Origin: Forficula auricularia
Lineage: Eukaryota > Arthropoda > Insecta > Dermaptera > Forficulidae
NCBI GenBank assembly: GCA_024734495.1
Contig: JALMQS010000278.1
Coordinates: forward strand, 62,001-126,000
Direction: 5' to 3'
Length of the DNA stretch: 64,000 nucleotides
The notes under the pieces are model-generated. The model made no database searches. It was not told where the DNA came from and saw only the letters and a program-made list of their open reading frames with translations. Every line of letters begins with the position of its first letter. Within the stretch, counting starts at the first letter, position 1. Positions 1 to 10,402 of this stretch are shown piece after piece. Made by a program: the position numbers and the translations under genes.

Positions 1-155
1 ATTATTACTTTCTTTATTTCTCTATAACAATGATTTTTTTTTAAGATTTTGAAAAGATAAATTCGATTCGATCTTAACTGATATGATTCAATGCAATCTT
101 GAGACCAAAAATTGAGAGCTTAAATAAAAGGTGAGTGTATTTCTTGGTGTAACAG

Positions 156-318
156 GGGTGTGTGCCTGTTGTAGCCCCGCACACTCCGAGGCGCCAGAAG
201 TTGAATCTGCGGATGAAATCTCTCTCGCTAGACTCGCCTGAGTCTTCGGACCCTCATCGACACCAGCAACGGGTTCCAACTGCCGGATCTCACCTCGCCT
301 CTGTCAACAGACTTCAAT
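156..318 (+). CDS. Stac-family adaptor, internal coding exon (linker, start of visible part)
   Basis: The acceptor ...gtaacag precedes GGG (156) and the donor gtaggc follows 318. The open frame of 54 codons plus one base contains KLNLRMKSLSLDSPESS, a basic then serine-rich segment of the kind seen in the linker of Stac-family proteins. The leftover T joins CC at the next exon (4059) to make a serine codon, so the phases agree. The C1 (cysteine-rich) domain and the start codon of the family are not here and should lie upstream of the window. Assignment to Stac comes from the downstream SH3 exons; the family binds voltage-gated calcium channels. I did not find a better acceptor. Confidence 0.72.
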
Positions 319-413
319 GTAGGCAGTAGCCAACATCTCTCCAAAAACCCAACCAGAGACAAGGCAGACTAGCATTCATTTTTATTTATTTTTTTATTAA
401 ATTATTTATTTAT

Positions 414-868
414 TTAATGGGCAATTATACTGAAATTATTGTTTAGGAAAAATTATGAGCTTGGCAAACAATGTACTATATGTATATTTAACCATTTGAA
501 ATCAAATTTGTTAAATATTTAATCTTTATAAAAGTATTTATTAACTAGGTTTCTAAACTAGCTCTGATGACGTACCTGACGTTGGACCAATCAAAAAAAA
601 TAAATGTTATCATACGTTTCTGACTAATCTACTTAACATATGATAGACTTGAAATGAAAACTTATGAAAATAAATATATTGTTGATTGGCTGGACGTAAG
701 TGACGTCATTGGTCAGGAATATGAGTGATTCATTTTGAGTGTAATATTAATATATAATTTTTTTTACATGAAAAAAATTTAATTTTTATTTTAGTACTCG
801 TCAATTAACAATATATTTATATATATAAGACGTATATGCACTTATAAATATAATTATAATTGCCCATT
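414..868. mobile_element. Fold-back MITE in Stac intron
   Basis: The ends are inverted: AATGGGCAATTATA at the left and TATAATTGCCCATT at the right. A second inverted pair lies inside, around 563-593 and 680-713 (TGACGTACCTGACGTTGGACC against its near complement), flanking an AT-rich loop. No transposase is present. The whole unit sits in the intron between Stac exons 156-318 and 4059-4186. Confidence 0.6.
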
Positions 869-1669
869 GTCCTAAATGAATTTCTAAAAGTGACAGAGAA
901 AGAAAAAATAGTAAATCTTCCTTAAAATTAAAAGCTAAGATTCAAATTATTATGTATTTGAAATTAAACATTTTAGTGATATCAAATAATGTTGTTGTTT
1001 TTTAAATCCATAATAGAATTCTAAGCACTGCTTAGATGTTTTTAAAATTTCCATCCAATCTACTATAAAAGGATGTTTCATAGTCATTTAGTATGACTCC
1101 ATCGTAGAAACTAATTCAAACCAACAACCTAATAAACTTCATTTTATTATGCTCTTCTAAATGAATGTACCCTTGTCCTTGGTTGGGGTGATTCTCGCGT
1201 CCTCTTACTAGGTAAAGGTCATGCAGCGGCGCATCTTCGGACAACACTAATATCTTTGACATATTCTTATATTGTAATGTCTCGAGTCCGTTTTAACATC
1301 TTCTAAAAAAAGAAATCTCAATTTGCGCAGCAACGGGTGGGGATCCAAATCTTGTAGGAGATTTTAGTGGAACCTTCACCCGGGTCACCCCGGCGGCTGT
1401 CCCCGGCATCCGGAGGACGATCTTTGTGTCGGATGGCCGCTGTTGGTCAAGTAAACAAAATTTTTGCCCACTAAATCCTTTAGTTGGTCCGCGTCTTGAA
1501 AATCTATCCCTTACATTAATTTATTTATGCTCGTGCACTTTAATATTGGCAACTTAACAGAATATAAGTAAAGGAGAGTTTGTAGATTAAACATTCTTTC
1601 AAAAATAAACAGAAATCGATTATTTTATTTTGAGTTCATCCGTTACCTTATATATATATAATATATATA
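869..1669. other. Stac intron; GC-richer repeat-like patch at about 1150-1450
   Basis: Mostly AT-rich intron sequence without coding signs. The stretch 1150-1450 is clearly richer in G and C than its surroundings (for example CCCGGGTCACCCCGGCGG near 1379) and reads like a SINE or LINE 3' remnant, but no promoter boxes, tail or target duplication could be recognised. Confidence 0.35.
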
Positions 1670-2320
1670 TTAGGGTGGTCCTTATTTTGGGTATTTTGGA
1701 ATTTTTACGCTGGAAGAGGCTCATATGGTTCGAAATAAATAAAAAAATATCCCCCAAATTTCAAGCCCCTATCTCAATTTTAAACTGTCCCTCAGAGCTA
1801 TGTAAGATTCCCATCTAAATAACATGGGGTTTTTGGCATTGAACGATCAATTTTTTATTCGGGCCAAAGCAATGGTTTAAAAAATTTGAAATTCTGTAGA
1901 TTTTATCCTTATAGTGGTAGCTAACCTTCAGAATTTTTACAGATTTGTGTCTATTATAATTTTGGAGTCTATAACTTACTAACACTAAAATATGACAGTA
2001 TTTTATCTAGCTGTAACTCCAAAATTATAATAACTAAAAATCTGAAAAAAAAACTCTGAAGGATAGCTACTATTATAAGGGTAAAGTTTACAGAGATTCA
2101 AATTTTTTGAAATATTACTTTGGCCGGAATAAAAAATTGATCGTTCAATGCCAAAGGCCCCATGTTATTTAGATGGAAAACTTGCATCGCTCTGAGGCAC
2201 ACGTTGAAATTGAGATAGGGACTTGAATCTTGGAAGATATTTTTTTTATTTATTTCGAACCATATGAGCCTCTGCCAGCGTAAAAATTCAAAAATGCCCA
2301 AAGTAAGGACCTCCCTAATA
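1670..2320. mobile_element. Large fold-back element, about 650 bp
   Basis: Two arms of about 300 bp are inverted copies of each other. The left arm begins TTAGGGTGGTCCTTATTTT and the right arm ends with the near complement (AAGTAAGGACCTCCCTAA). Paired landmarks include GGCTCATATGGTTCGAAAT (left) with ATTTCGAACCATATGAGCC (right), and CATTGAACGATCAATTTTT with its complement. TA dinucleotides at both edges fit a Tc1/mariner-type MITE. No real coding region; short open frames are shadows of the repeat. Confidence 0.75.
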
Positions 2321-4058
2321 TACATATATTTTATTTATATAAAGGGTTTTCCCCCAAACGTACAAATTATGTTTTTAAGAATATTTTCCGTTAACTGAAT
2401 TAATATTAGGCAACAAGCAGTCCTCAATAGAATCCAAAAAAAAAATCGATAAAGAAGATATAAATGACTTACTTTGCTACTCTATTTTAAAAAAATGGAC
2501 AAGTAATAAGACAAACATATTTGGTCATATTTGAGTTTTTGTGCTAGCATAACTGAAAGACTCCCTTTTCAATAAGCTTTGCTTAGAAAACCTGATCTTT
2601 AGAATTAATACGTCCTAGTCAGAAATAGGATCTTATGACGTTGAAAAAAATGAAATTATTTCTCAATTTGAATTCAATATAATTGTTTAGTTTGAAAGTC
2701 GAAAGATTATCAGTAAGGTGTCTTTTTGAATTATCAATTAAATGCAATTTATTTTAGTACGTAATGCCTTAAACAGTAAAGAAAGTTTTCAAATGAAAAT
2801 CACTTATGACTTAACAAATGTATCCCTAGAAAAAAAATTCCAACTCAAATAATAACAATAATCGAAAATTCTCAAACGATTTCCTTCAAATACTAAAACT
2901 AAATGCCTAGAAATCAGTAGTGTCATCGCAAATTATGCACTGCTGGAACGCTGAAATTCCGGGGGTCTGGGGGATCCGGGGGTTCTTCCCCGGAAAATTT
3001 TGGAAATATATGTATGTTCCCAAAACCAGTGCCGAAACGCTGTTCCGGCACCATGGTATCACACCACTACTAGAAATAAAAAAGAACACCGTAAAATTAC
3101 ATAAAAATATTCTTAGATAACAGAACGCGTAATGGCTAATTTAAACCATAGACCATACCTCAAATCATTTTATTTAAAAAATCACATTAATACTTTAAGT
3201 TTGGATTTTTAATATGAATCACGAATCATGTATCCAAAGAACTAGAAATATCATTGATCTCAAAAAAGTAATGCATCTTGAATGGGGGGATTTATGAAAT
3301 TGTTGTTAAGGGCAAATGTCCATTTGGAGATCCATCCCCTTTGTGTATGAGACACAAGAACCAATATGAAATCAAATTGTCAGCCAAGTGATAAATCATT
3401 GGAAGTGTTACTTTTATCATCGGTGATATATTTTATGGTATGGCCATAAAGTGATAAACCCTCAGATACATTAAGCTACGCGGAGCTGGAACTCTTTTAT
3501 TTGTGTTCGACACAAAAGTTGCCAAGATTAAGTAGGAGTAGGAAATACTTTTATCATTTATAAGTGTACATTGTTATGACACACATTAGCACATTATTTT
3601 TCTTAATTGGCCATTTGATCCAAGTATTCTCTGAATGATAGTTTGTTATCCATTTTGTATTTTTGACAGAGCGTAGCTGTATGACAAAAGTAGATTGGAA
3701 ACTCAGCCGAACTGCGAAAAGCCAATAGATTCAAAAATGTTTCAAGCAAGTATAGCCAAAATTCATTCATTCATGTTTTATATTCATTTGTTCAATCATT
3801 TTTAAAAATAACATTACATTCCGAAATGTTTTAAGCTGAAATTAACAAAAAAAAAAAAAAGTGAACATAAAATTTTCCAAAGAACCCTCCCCTCCATGTA
3901 GGTCTTTTTAGATGTGTGTATCCTTCATTAATCGTATCCATTCTGAACTTGTCCGAGGCTTGTACGCTTGATCTCCAACCATATTTCAATCTACTTGTTT
4001 AACTTACTGGTTTGTGGTGTGCTCGGTGTGTGCGTGGTGTGTATTTTGTGTTCCGTAG
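2321..4058. other. Stac intron, mostly unremarkable AT-rich DNA
   Basis: No gene seen. A GC-rich patch at 2940-3065 (GGGGGTCTGGGGGATCCGGG and CTGTTCCGGCACC) looks like a fragment of an interspersed repeat. An A run at 3848-3861 and scattered AT-rich stretches complete the interval up to the exon acceptor at 4057-4058. Confidence 0.4.
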
Positions 4059-4186
4059 CCCCATCCAGTCCCGTACACAACCGTCGTCTTTTATGCGCTC
4101 GAAATATGCGGATGAGCTCCGTTGAACTTCCGGACGACAACGATCGCTCGCTCTCCTCGGCGAGCACCTCGCCCTGTCCTTCACCG
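4059..4186 (+). CDS. Stac-family adaptor, linker exon
   Basis: Acceptor tgttccgtag, donor gtaact. The exon adds two bases to the previous codon and then 42 codons, ending in phase 0. The translated part includes NMRMSSVELPDDNDRSLSS and SASTSPCPSP, an acidic and serine/proline-rich low-complexity linker that precedes the SH3 domain in Stac-family proteins. It joins the exon at 6190 in frame. GC content is higher than in the surrounding intron, as expected for coding sequence. The linker is probably flexible and may carry phosphorylation sites, but that is inference. Confidence 0.8.
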
Positions 4187-6189
4187 GTAACTTCATTTGA
4201 ATTAATAATCATTTTCATTTAATATTTTCGAAACCAAATAGAAGCCATTTTACAAACTTTAATTTTAATTCCGGATTTCCGAAGCTTATTGAATTCTATT
4301 ATTTATTTAGTATTACACCGGCAACCGAACAGGATATTAATCTAAAATTCATTCCTTCGTTAATTTTTAAAATTGATTTTTTATTAAAACCATTTTCAAG
4401 TTATGAAAGTTGACTTTAGGTTACTGTTTAATGTAAAATGATTAATATAGTATTTAATTTTAATCGATTAAATAATAATAATAATTTTTTTAATGATAAA
4501 TTAATGAATTTGTCCTTTGTTTGATGCAAATAAAGATAAATGCATATACCAACCAAATATAAATATCCATTAGTATAATTTATTATTATTATTATTATTA
4601 TATGTGAGCTTTCGAGCGTGCTTTCGGCACGCCCTCGAAGCTCAGCCCTCCTCCTCCTTCTAATTTTTGAAAATAAACACCAAAAATGAGGCAGAAGGTC
4701 AAAAATGAAGATTCTAGACCTTTGAACCAAACTCAACCAACATCAGTAAATTCTAGTAGCCACAAAGGTATTCAGTGAAACACGCCTTATCTAGTAGGAA
4801 TCCGTTCTTACTAAAAACGGGTTTTTACTGTAACATATATATATATATATATATATATATTGTATATGGTAATTGAATATTTTATTGAGGGGGGGGGGTA
4901 AGGCAAAGAAATAATCAGACTTCCCAGTCACTGGGGGCGATTCCATTTGAGTTCCCATTGGAACTACCGCAGTGTTAACCGTTGTCGCTTAAGGACGTTC
5001 CTTAATAAATCGATTTTCTTGAAATCCTTATAAAACTTTGAATACACCTGATTATAAGTGTCCTTTATACGTAGAAATTTTTTTCAATGGTCCTTGCGGC
5101 ACTAAATTTGTAAATATTGACCATTGAAATTTGCATATTTAACACGCGAACCCTATCCCGATTGATGTTAAAGCGAATGTTTCATTAAATACCAATCGTA
5201 ATTTTCTTGAAATTATTTTTAAAAACTGAGAATCATTAACTGAAAATATAAGAAATATTTTTCTGTTAAAATAATTGCATCAATCGGTATTCGTTTTGTA
5301 TGAAAAATGTTAAAAGTAAGGTACTTTTGATGTTTTTCATTTTTTCTCTCATGGCATGGCAAGTGAGTGATGACGACTTGGCAACGCCGCACTAAAATCA
5401 CTCAAATTTTCCATATCTAAAAAACTTCTGCAGCTGGTGCATTTGAGATTTTTAGCTAATTCTCTCAACATAACTACACTGTTCTCATCTGGAATTTCGC
5501 ATTGAACTGTTTCATGAAGTGTTTTTTTTTTATTCTTTGTCTTTAAGCGTTCGTAAGAATTCAATGTTGCCAGATCCGAGAAACGACGCAGTGAAAATAT
5601 GTTTGCCTTTCTGCGCATGTGAGAGTAGGGGAAAGAGCGAACTGTATCTGAGCTATATTAGGAAACGTCTTTAAGTCGCGACGTCACCCCAGTCTATGGG
5701 AGGCTTAAAAGTGCAATATAATGCGGTTTTTCTAAAAAAGCTCTAATAGGAGTATTATAAAATTTTAGATGTAAGAATACAAAATACATTAACAACTTGG
5801 CAATGGGAAAAATTCATTCAACAAATTGAATATATGTTAGATTATATGTTTTAAAATACTTTTTATTAATATAAAAATTATATTTTGATATTTTTAAATA
5901 AATTGAATAATTTTAAAAATTACCCCCATGAATGTGTTAATAATAATAACTTTTAACATTTTTGTTAACATTGGATAATGATTATTAATTACAGAGCTGT
6001 ACCCAGGATTTTATTTCGGGGAGAGATATTTCCAAGAAAAGCTGGGTAGGTTTAATTTGCAATCTCTTGATGTACTGTGATTTCACTAGGGGTGTTTTTT
6101 TTCTAGGAAACAATACCCTTGCATGTTCCCCTGGAATTTAGTTACACGATAACATTAATGAAATACTAATAAATTATTATCTTTTGCAG
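4187..6189. other. Stac intron with microsatellites
   Basis: Contains a TTA run (about 4571-4601), an AT run (about 4832-4861), a G run at 4888-4899 and a degenerate minus-strand open frame (5349-5618, listed separately). A repeat-like patch lies at 4605-4650 (TGAGCTTTCGAGCGTGC with a near-inverted partner CACGCCCTCGAAGCTCA). No further exon was recognised. Confidence 0.4.
5349..5618 (-). pseudogene. Unidentified minus-strand open frame, possibly element-derived
   Basis: An 89-codon frame inside the Stac intron, antisense to Stac. It is rich in basic residues (RLKTKNKKKT) and has a CTSCRSF segment that could be half of a zinc-binding site. There is no convincing splice context, and the family is not recognised. 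It may be part of a decayed transposon protein or chance. Listed only because its amino-acid composition is less AT-driven than that of neighbouring shadows. Confidence 0.2.
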
Positions 6190-6272
6190 AAACCACATAG
6201 ACTTCTCCCTACAAATCTCTATGTAGTTCTCTACAATTTTAAATCGCGACACCAAGATGAACTTGATTTAAA
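6190..6272 (+). CDS. Stac-family adaptor, exon carrying the start of the SH3 domain
   Basis: A short exon of 83 nt with a strong acceptor (cttttgcag) and an ideal donor (AA|gtaagt). It starts in phase 0, matching the end of 4059-4186, and leaves two bases that complete a lysine codon with the first base of 9152. It encodes NLYVVLYNFKSRHQDELDLK, which is the canonical first strand and RT loop of an SH3 domain (the ALYDY-like motif here is VLYNF, followed by the acidic ...DELDLKAGY). Found by following the reading phase: the neighbouring exons could not be joined without it. Confidence 0.9.
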
Positions 6273-6615
6273 GTAAGTAATTTCATATAATATAACAGAT
6301 TTTGTTAAGGGAAAAAATGGTGTGGGTTCTTGCTGAAACATTCAAAATAAATTAAAGAAAATTTTAAAAAGTTTCTAAAATTTTTCAAAATTTTCTTTAC
6401 TTTAATATATCAGATCTCATGGTTAATCGCATACTGAATTAAAATACATAATTATATTAAGTGCGGTAAAATCGTCAAACATGTTCGCGATTTTTTTAGG
6501 ATGTGTAGGTACTAAATCATTGAACGACTAAGAATAATTATGTTCATGATTTTTTGTTATCACGAACGATAAATGAACTTGTTTGGATAAAATTCAATTG
6601 TTTAACTATAATTGA

Positions 6616-7013
6616 GTGGATATTGATGAGGCAGTCCAAAAAAAGAAGATAATTTATACTATCTTTTTATTCATAAACCAACGTTTCGGAGGCTATTCCC
6701 TCCTTCAGGGTTTTGAAAAGTCGGTGAAGGAAATCTAATGCGACATCTCCCTTTGTCTCCTCTTTCAGTGGCAGTAATAATATATTGTATTTCATTCTCA
6801 GTTTACTACATTATAATTCTGCTGAGAATGAAATACCATATATTATTGACAGTGACACTGAAAGAAGAGACAGAGGGGAATGTCGCATTGGATTTCCTTC
6901 ACTGACTTTTCAAAACCCTGAAGAAGGAGGGAATAGCCTCCGAAACGTCGGTTTATTAATAAAAAGATATCATAAATTATCTTCTTTTTTAGGACTGCCT
7001 CATCAATATCCAC
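6616..7013. mobile_element. Fold-back element FB1, about 398 bp, with hammerhead motifs in its arms
   Basis: The left end GTGGATATTGATGAGGCAG is mirrored at the right end (CTGCCTCATCAATATCCAC). The two arms of about 185 bp are near-perfect inverted copies around a loop at 6800-6825. The right arm carries an intact hammerhead-type core (6918-6949); the left arm has the complementary version with a three-base loss in the CTGAAGA segment. Related copies lie at 9950-10105, 43080-43250, 46386-46770, 56270-56440 and 57055-58440. Confidence 0.85.
6918..6949 (+). ncRNA. Minimal hammerhead ribozyme motif, family 1
   Basis: CTGAAGA at 6918-6924, stem II GGAGG/CCTCC (26-30 with 37-41) around loop GAATAG, GAAA at 6942-6945, then CGTC. 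With the preceding A, ACGT is self-complementary, so stem III is expected to form best between two copies; cleavage would follow GTC. The flanks AAACC and GGTTT pair as stem I. These are the conserved elements of a type I hammerhead; activity is inferred, not shown. Confidence 0.75.
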
Positions 7014-7186
7014 ACAATTTCACTTATCAGTCCGTCTCCAAAAATTACTCCAATCTTATTTAACTATAATATTCATAAATCTCAAAACGCTTTGTCAATT
7101 ACCTTCTTAGGCATCGGTCACAATGGATGCGTGTTTGAGCGATTTATTACACTAACGTATACGAACGACGTTGTCGTGCGACTGCG

Positions 7187-7352
7187 ATAGTTTCGAAGGC
7201 TTTGGCCCTCATCATCAGTCTTTTTAATTATAAATTTATTTTTCATGGGGTTAGTATCCACAATATCCAAACGATACCTACTGACCCCATGAAAAATAAT
7301 ATTAATAATTAAAAAGACTGATGATGAGGACCAAGCCTTCGAAACTATAGTC
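7187..7352. mobile_element. Fold-back element FB2 with family-2 hammerhead core
   Basis: The left arm begins GATAGTTTCGAAGGCTTTGG and the right arm is its near complement ending at ACTATAGTC. Inside, AAATTTATTTTTCATGGGGT is mirrored at 7285-7310. Followed directly by a (TA)n run and a 60-bp tail (7411-7480, TTTATTTGCATCAAGCAGAG) that also occurs at 34300-34370, 35440-35520 and 50430-50465, so the tail and the ribozyme core seem to belong to one family. Confidence 0.7.
7318..7352 (+). ncRNA. Minimal hammerhead ribozyme motif, family 2
   Basis: CTGATGA at 7318-7324, a stem II of GAGG with CTTC (one G-U pair), GAAA at 7341-7344, then CTATAGTC. ACTATAGT is self-complementary and would form stem III, with cleavage after GTC. 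Stem I pairing is weak (about two base pairs). The complementary arm at 7187-7221 has the same core on the minus strand but ends CTATC, so it is probably inactive. Confidence 0.6.
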
Positions 7353-7363
7353 TCAAACAAATG

Positions 7364-7367
<4 letters not shown>

Positions 7368-7403
<36 letters not shown>
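7368..7403. repeat. (TA)n microsatellite next to FB2
   Basis: About 36 bp of uninterrupted TA, directly between the family-2 ribozyme element and its conserved tail. The same tail-(TA)n arrangement recurs near 34376 and 35430. Confidence 0.9.
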
Positions 7404-7406
<3 letters not shown>

Positions 7407-8110
7407 ATATACCATATATGTGTGTATGTTTATTTGCATCAAGCAGAGGACAACCTCTTTGTTTGTTTCTATGAATCTACCTGTAGTTCATTACAAATAT
7501 TGTTATATATTAAAATTAGAAAATTTAATTAATTAGAGGTATTTTCTATTGAAGACGGAATGTTAGAACTCAATGATGAATAGATGCAAAGGCATGCCTA
7601 AAGATAATGAAAACCACACAATTCGAATAAAATAATTTATTAGGAGCTCATTTTCATCCTCTTAAAAAATCAGACGATTCGAGACGCCTTCTTCAGGGTT
7701 TAAATTGTCAACGTAGGAACCTATCTGTTTATTAATATTATTTTTAATTTCGTTTAATTTCAAATCTTTGTGTATAGCGATGCGTTGATGATGGCAGGGA
7801 GTGGATCAAAACGTTCAAAAAAAAAATTAAATTTTATTTTAGTTTTATTCAATTCTGGCTCCAAATAAAATTCAACCCTTTTACTTGAATTGAAAGTCTA
7901 AAATAATATGAATATATTGCTTTTGACTAAAGACAGGTATTGCGTAAAGAATAGGCTAGTAAAGCTGTCCGCCTGTATCTATGCAACCGATAGGCGCTCC
8001 TGGATCGTTATAGCCTACCCTACAGGCGTCCTTATTAAATGAATAGTTTTCATAATGTTTAAAATTTGACGGCCATCTCCCATGAGCTCATTTCCTACTT
8101 ATCTAATTAG

Positions 8111-8451
8111 CAGTGGCTGTGCCAAGAGTGGGTTGGGCGAGCGCCCAACCTGAATTGTTCTCGCCCAAAATCTCACTAAATTGAGCGTTTAAGAAAAAAA
8201 ATATTGAAAAACCAAGTTGATAAGATAAAAAAAAGGTAAACCATCGCAATAAATATTATAGACTTTATATAATAATATGAATAAAACAATTATACATTAT
8301 ACCTAAACTATTAAAAAAAAATATCTAAATTATACAAAAATCTGAATTACCCGAAATACAGCACATTTTTGCTGCCCGCCTCAGGGCTCACCCTTCAAAT
8401 TTTTCTGTCTAGTATCCCCCAACCGAAAAGAAAAAGATGGCGCTGCCACTG
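8111..8451. mobile_element. hAT-like MITE
   Basis: The left end CAGTGGCTGTGCCA and the right end TGGCGCTGCCACTG are near-perfect inverted repeats of 14 bp with the CAG...CTG ends common in hAT elements. No transposase inside. A clean 8-bp target duplication was not found. A related GC-rich fragment (GGGCGAGAGCAATTTTAGTTG region) lies at 62840-62920. Confidence 0.5.
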
Positions 8452-9151
8452 GGGCCGGCCCAACTCGAAAATATCAAAGAAAACCAAGAAATTCATTTTT
8501 TATAATACCATGAAATAATGTCTTACAAATTATTGATTCAACATGTAAGATTGTTGGTTGATTATGTTCTCTTAAAGAAGAAATAAATTAATTCTCTTTT
8601 TTCGAATGGCCGCGAAGGGATGTATGTTTGAAGATCTTGTAATTACCTCTTTGGAATAAATGCTATAATTTATAACAATTAAAAATTATGGAAACAATTT
8701 CTTGATGAGTGATCTAGATAAAACAGTGCTTCATATTCGCTCACTTCTAAATTGAATCCAGGTTCACAAGATAATGTTTAAAGCAGCGCCGTGTGCAAAT
8801 AAAATGTTATTAAATTCAGTAATTTTTCATTAAAAAAACAAATATTTTTATTTGTTCAATAGACAATTTTTTCTTATTTTTTTCTATGAGCCTCGCAGAA
8901 AAACAATAGTTTATTGTGGTAAAAAATTCAACCTCCCATCCCGGCCCCCAAAAGTCCGAGCACCATTTGTCCCCCTCCCCCCTTGGGCTGCTCCGATTTA
9001 GAGGCCTCACTTCATAGATTAGAACAGTATTTGAGTCAGGGGCGAATCCCGGGCCTTGTACTATCTAAGAAGTGTATCAGTAGCATATGGAAATGTAATA
9101 AAGAAAAAGAAAGTGTTTGGAATTAATATTTACTATCATTTTTTGTTTCAG

Positions 9152-9341
9152 AGCTGGATACAAAGTAACAGTGGTGGATACTTCAGATGCTGATTGGTGG
9201 AAAGGAAAATGTCTTGGAAGAGTAGGATTCTTTCCGTCTAAATATGTCACGAAACTACAATCAGGGGAGCGGCCTTTGCAAGTTACACATAATTTGCAAG
9301 TTTCTGATGGCGACAATGGACTTATGTTACTTCGTGATCAG
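9152..9341 (+). CDS. Stac-family adaptor, main SH3 exon
   Basis: Acceptor ttttgtttcag, donor gtacac. The first base completes the lysine codon left by 6272; 63 codons follow and end in phase 0. The sequence shows the hallmark SH3 motifs DWWKGK (ligand-binding tryptophan pair) and VGFFPSKYV (conserved proline and tyrosine of the binding surface). After the first SH3 the chain continues into the second SH3-like half typical of Stac proteins (LMLLRDQ). Stac proteins are cytoplasmic adaptors that bind and regulate L-type calcium channels in muscle and neurons; this is family knowledge. Confidence 0.92.
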
Positions 9342-9949
9342 GTACACATGGAGCTAGGGGAATGGACTGAGTTGGGTTTTAATCTTGCCCACCAAATTTG
9401 GGAAAAATAAAAAAATAAAAAACATGAAACTCCCAAGATTAGTTTTTTTTTATTTTTTGATCTCATCATGAGAGTTTGATTTATAAATAACTATTAATTA
9501 CACTATTCATTATTTATTATTATAGGCCCTTTTTAAATAGAAAAATTTTGAAATGAAAAATTATTCGTAAAGTAAAATCGTTTTTCTAAATTTCTAACTT
9601 AGTTTATAATTTTTAAATTTTATCATTATTATATTTAGAGTTTTTAATTTAACTTTCCAATTCTTGACAAAAACAATCGAAAGAGAAAAAACCTACCATT
9701 AAACCACTTTCCCCACCTTCGAAAATGTTCTGGCTACTGACGTGATTGATGTCATAAATAGGTACGCTCTATGGTAATTCAAAATTAATTTACAATGTGT
9801 ATTAAAAAAATGAACGTTAAATTTTTACTTCCACTTATTGGTAGTGGGAGTATGCGATCCCCTCTACGTAAATTTTGTTTTTGATAGGCCTTGGAATTGA
9901 ACTAAGATTAATTTTATCGACTCTTTTTTTTAAGTGAAAGTATAATATA

Positions 9950-10105
9950 TCGAGTGGATTTTGATGAGGAAGTCCAAAAAAAAGAGAAATAATTTAAACT
10001 ATATTTTTTATTCAAAAACCGACGTTTCGGAAGCTTATTCTCTCCTTCTTCAGGGTTTTGAAACGTCAGAGAAGAAGGAGGCCCCTAAACGTCGGTTTTT
10101 GAATA
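9950..10105. mobile_element. Short FB1 fold-back copy
   Basis: Begins with GAGTGGATTTTGATGAGG and the AACCGACGTTTCGG arm, then the loop, then a shortened right arm in which the hammerhead core is scrambled (GAAGAAGGAGGCCCCTAAACG). The left arm keeps an intact minus-strand core at 10021-10053. Located in the last Stac intron. Confidence 0.7.
10021..10053 (-). ncRNA. Minimal hammerhead ribozyme motif, family 1 (minus strand)
   Basis: On the minus strand: CTGAAGA, stem II GGAG with CTTC(C), GAAA, CGTC. The flanks AAAACC and GGTTTT give a six-base-pair stem I. All invariant core positions are present. Confidence 0.65.
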
Positions 10106-10297
10106 AAAAAGTAAATCCCAGAACGATAAAATTTCAAATTTTCAATTATTTAAGCATCACCTCACAGAATTTTTTTATATAGTATTATAAGACCAACTAG
10201 TTTATTTTTCTGATAATAAAAATATTTTGGTATAGCTTTAACTTTTTTTTAATCTAAATATAGCAAATTATAAGATGTCTTTATCTTCTTTTTTCAG

Positions 10298-10402
10298 ATT
10301 GTAATTCAAGTAGGTGACGAACTTGATGGAATGGTGATGATTCGTGCAGGCGATACCAACAAACAGGGAGTTTGTCCTCTCAAGTTCCTGCAAGAAGTGT
10401 GA
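10298..10402 (+). CDS. Stac-family adaptor, last coding exon
   Basis: The acceptor ttttttcag precedes ATT in phase 0. 34 codons follow and then TGA at 10400-10402. It encodes DELDGMVMIRAGDTNKQGVC followed by PLKFLQEV and the stop, matching the end of the second SH3 of Stac proteins, where a KKG(L/V)xPLDxLEEI-like ending is usual. The five exons in the window join to 222 residues plus stop. The introns of 3.7, 2.0, 2.9 and 1.0 kb are loaded with repeats. Confidence 0.9.
   Translation: MVIQVGDELDGMVMIRAGDTNKQGVCPLKFLQEV

Noticed and set aside
6785..7063. 92-codon plus-strand frame
   Set aside because: Lies wholly in the fold-back element FB1 and reflects the ribozyme-bearing arm.
7671..7710. 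Further hammerhead candidate (CTGAAGAAGGCG...CGAATCGTC, minus strand)
   Set aside because: GAAA is GAAT and no stem II can form between CTGAAGA and GAAT; at best a relic.
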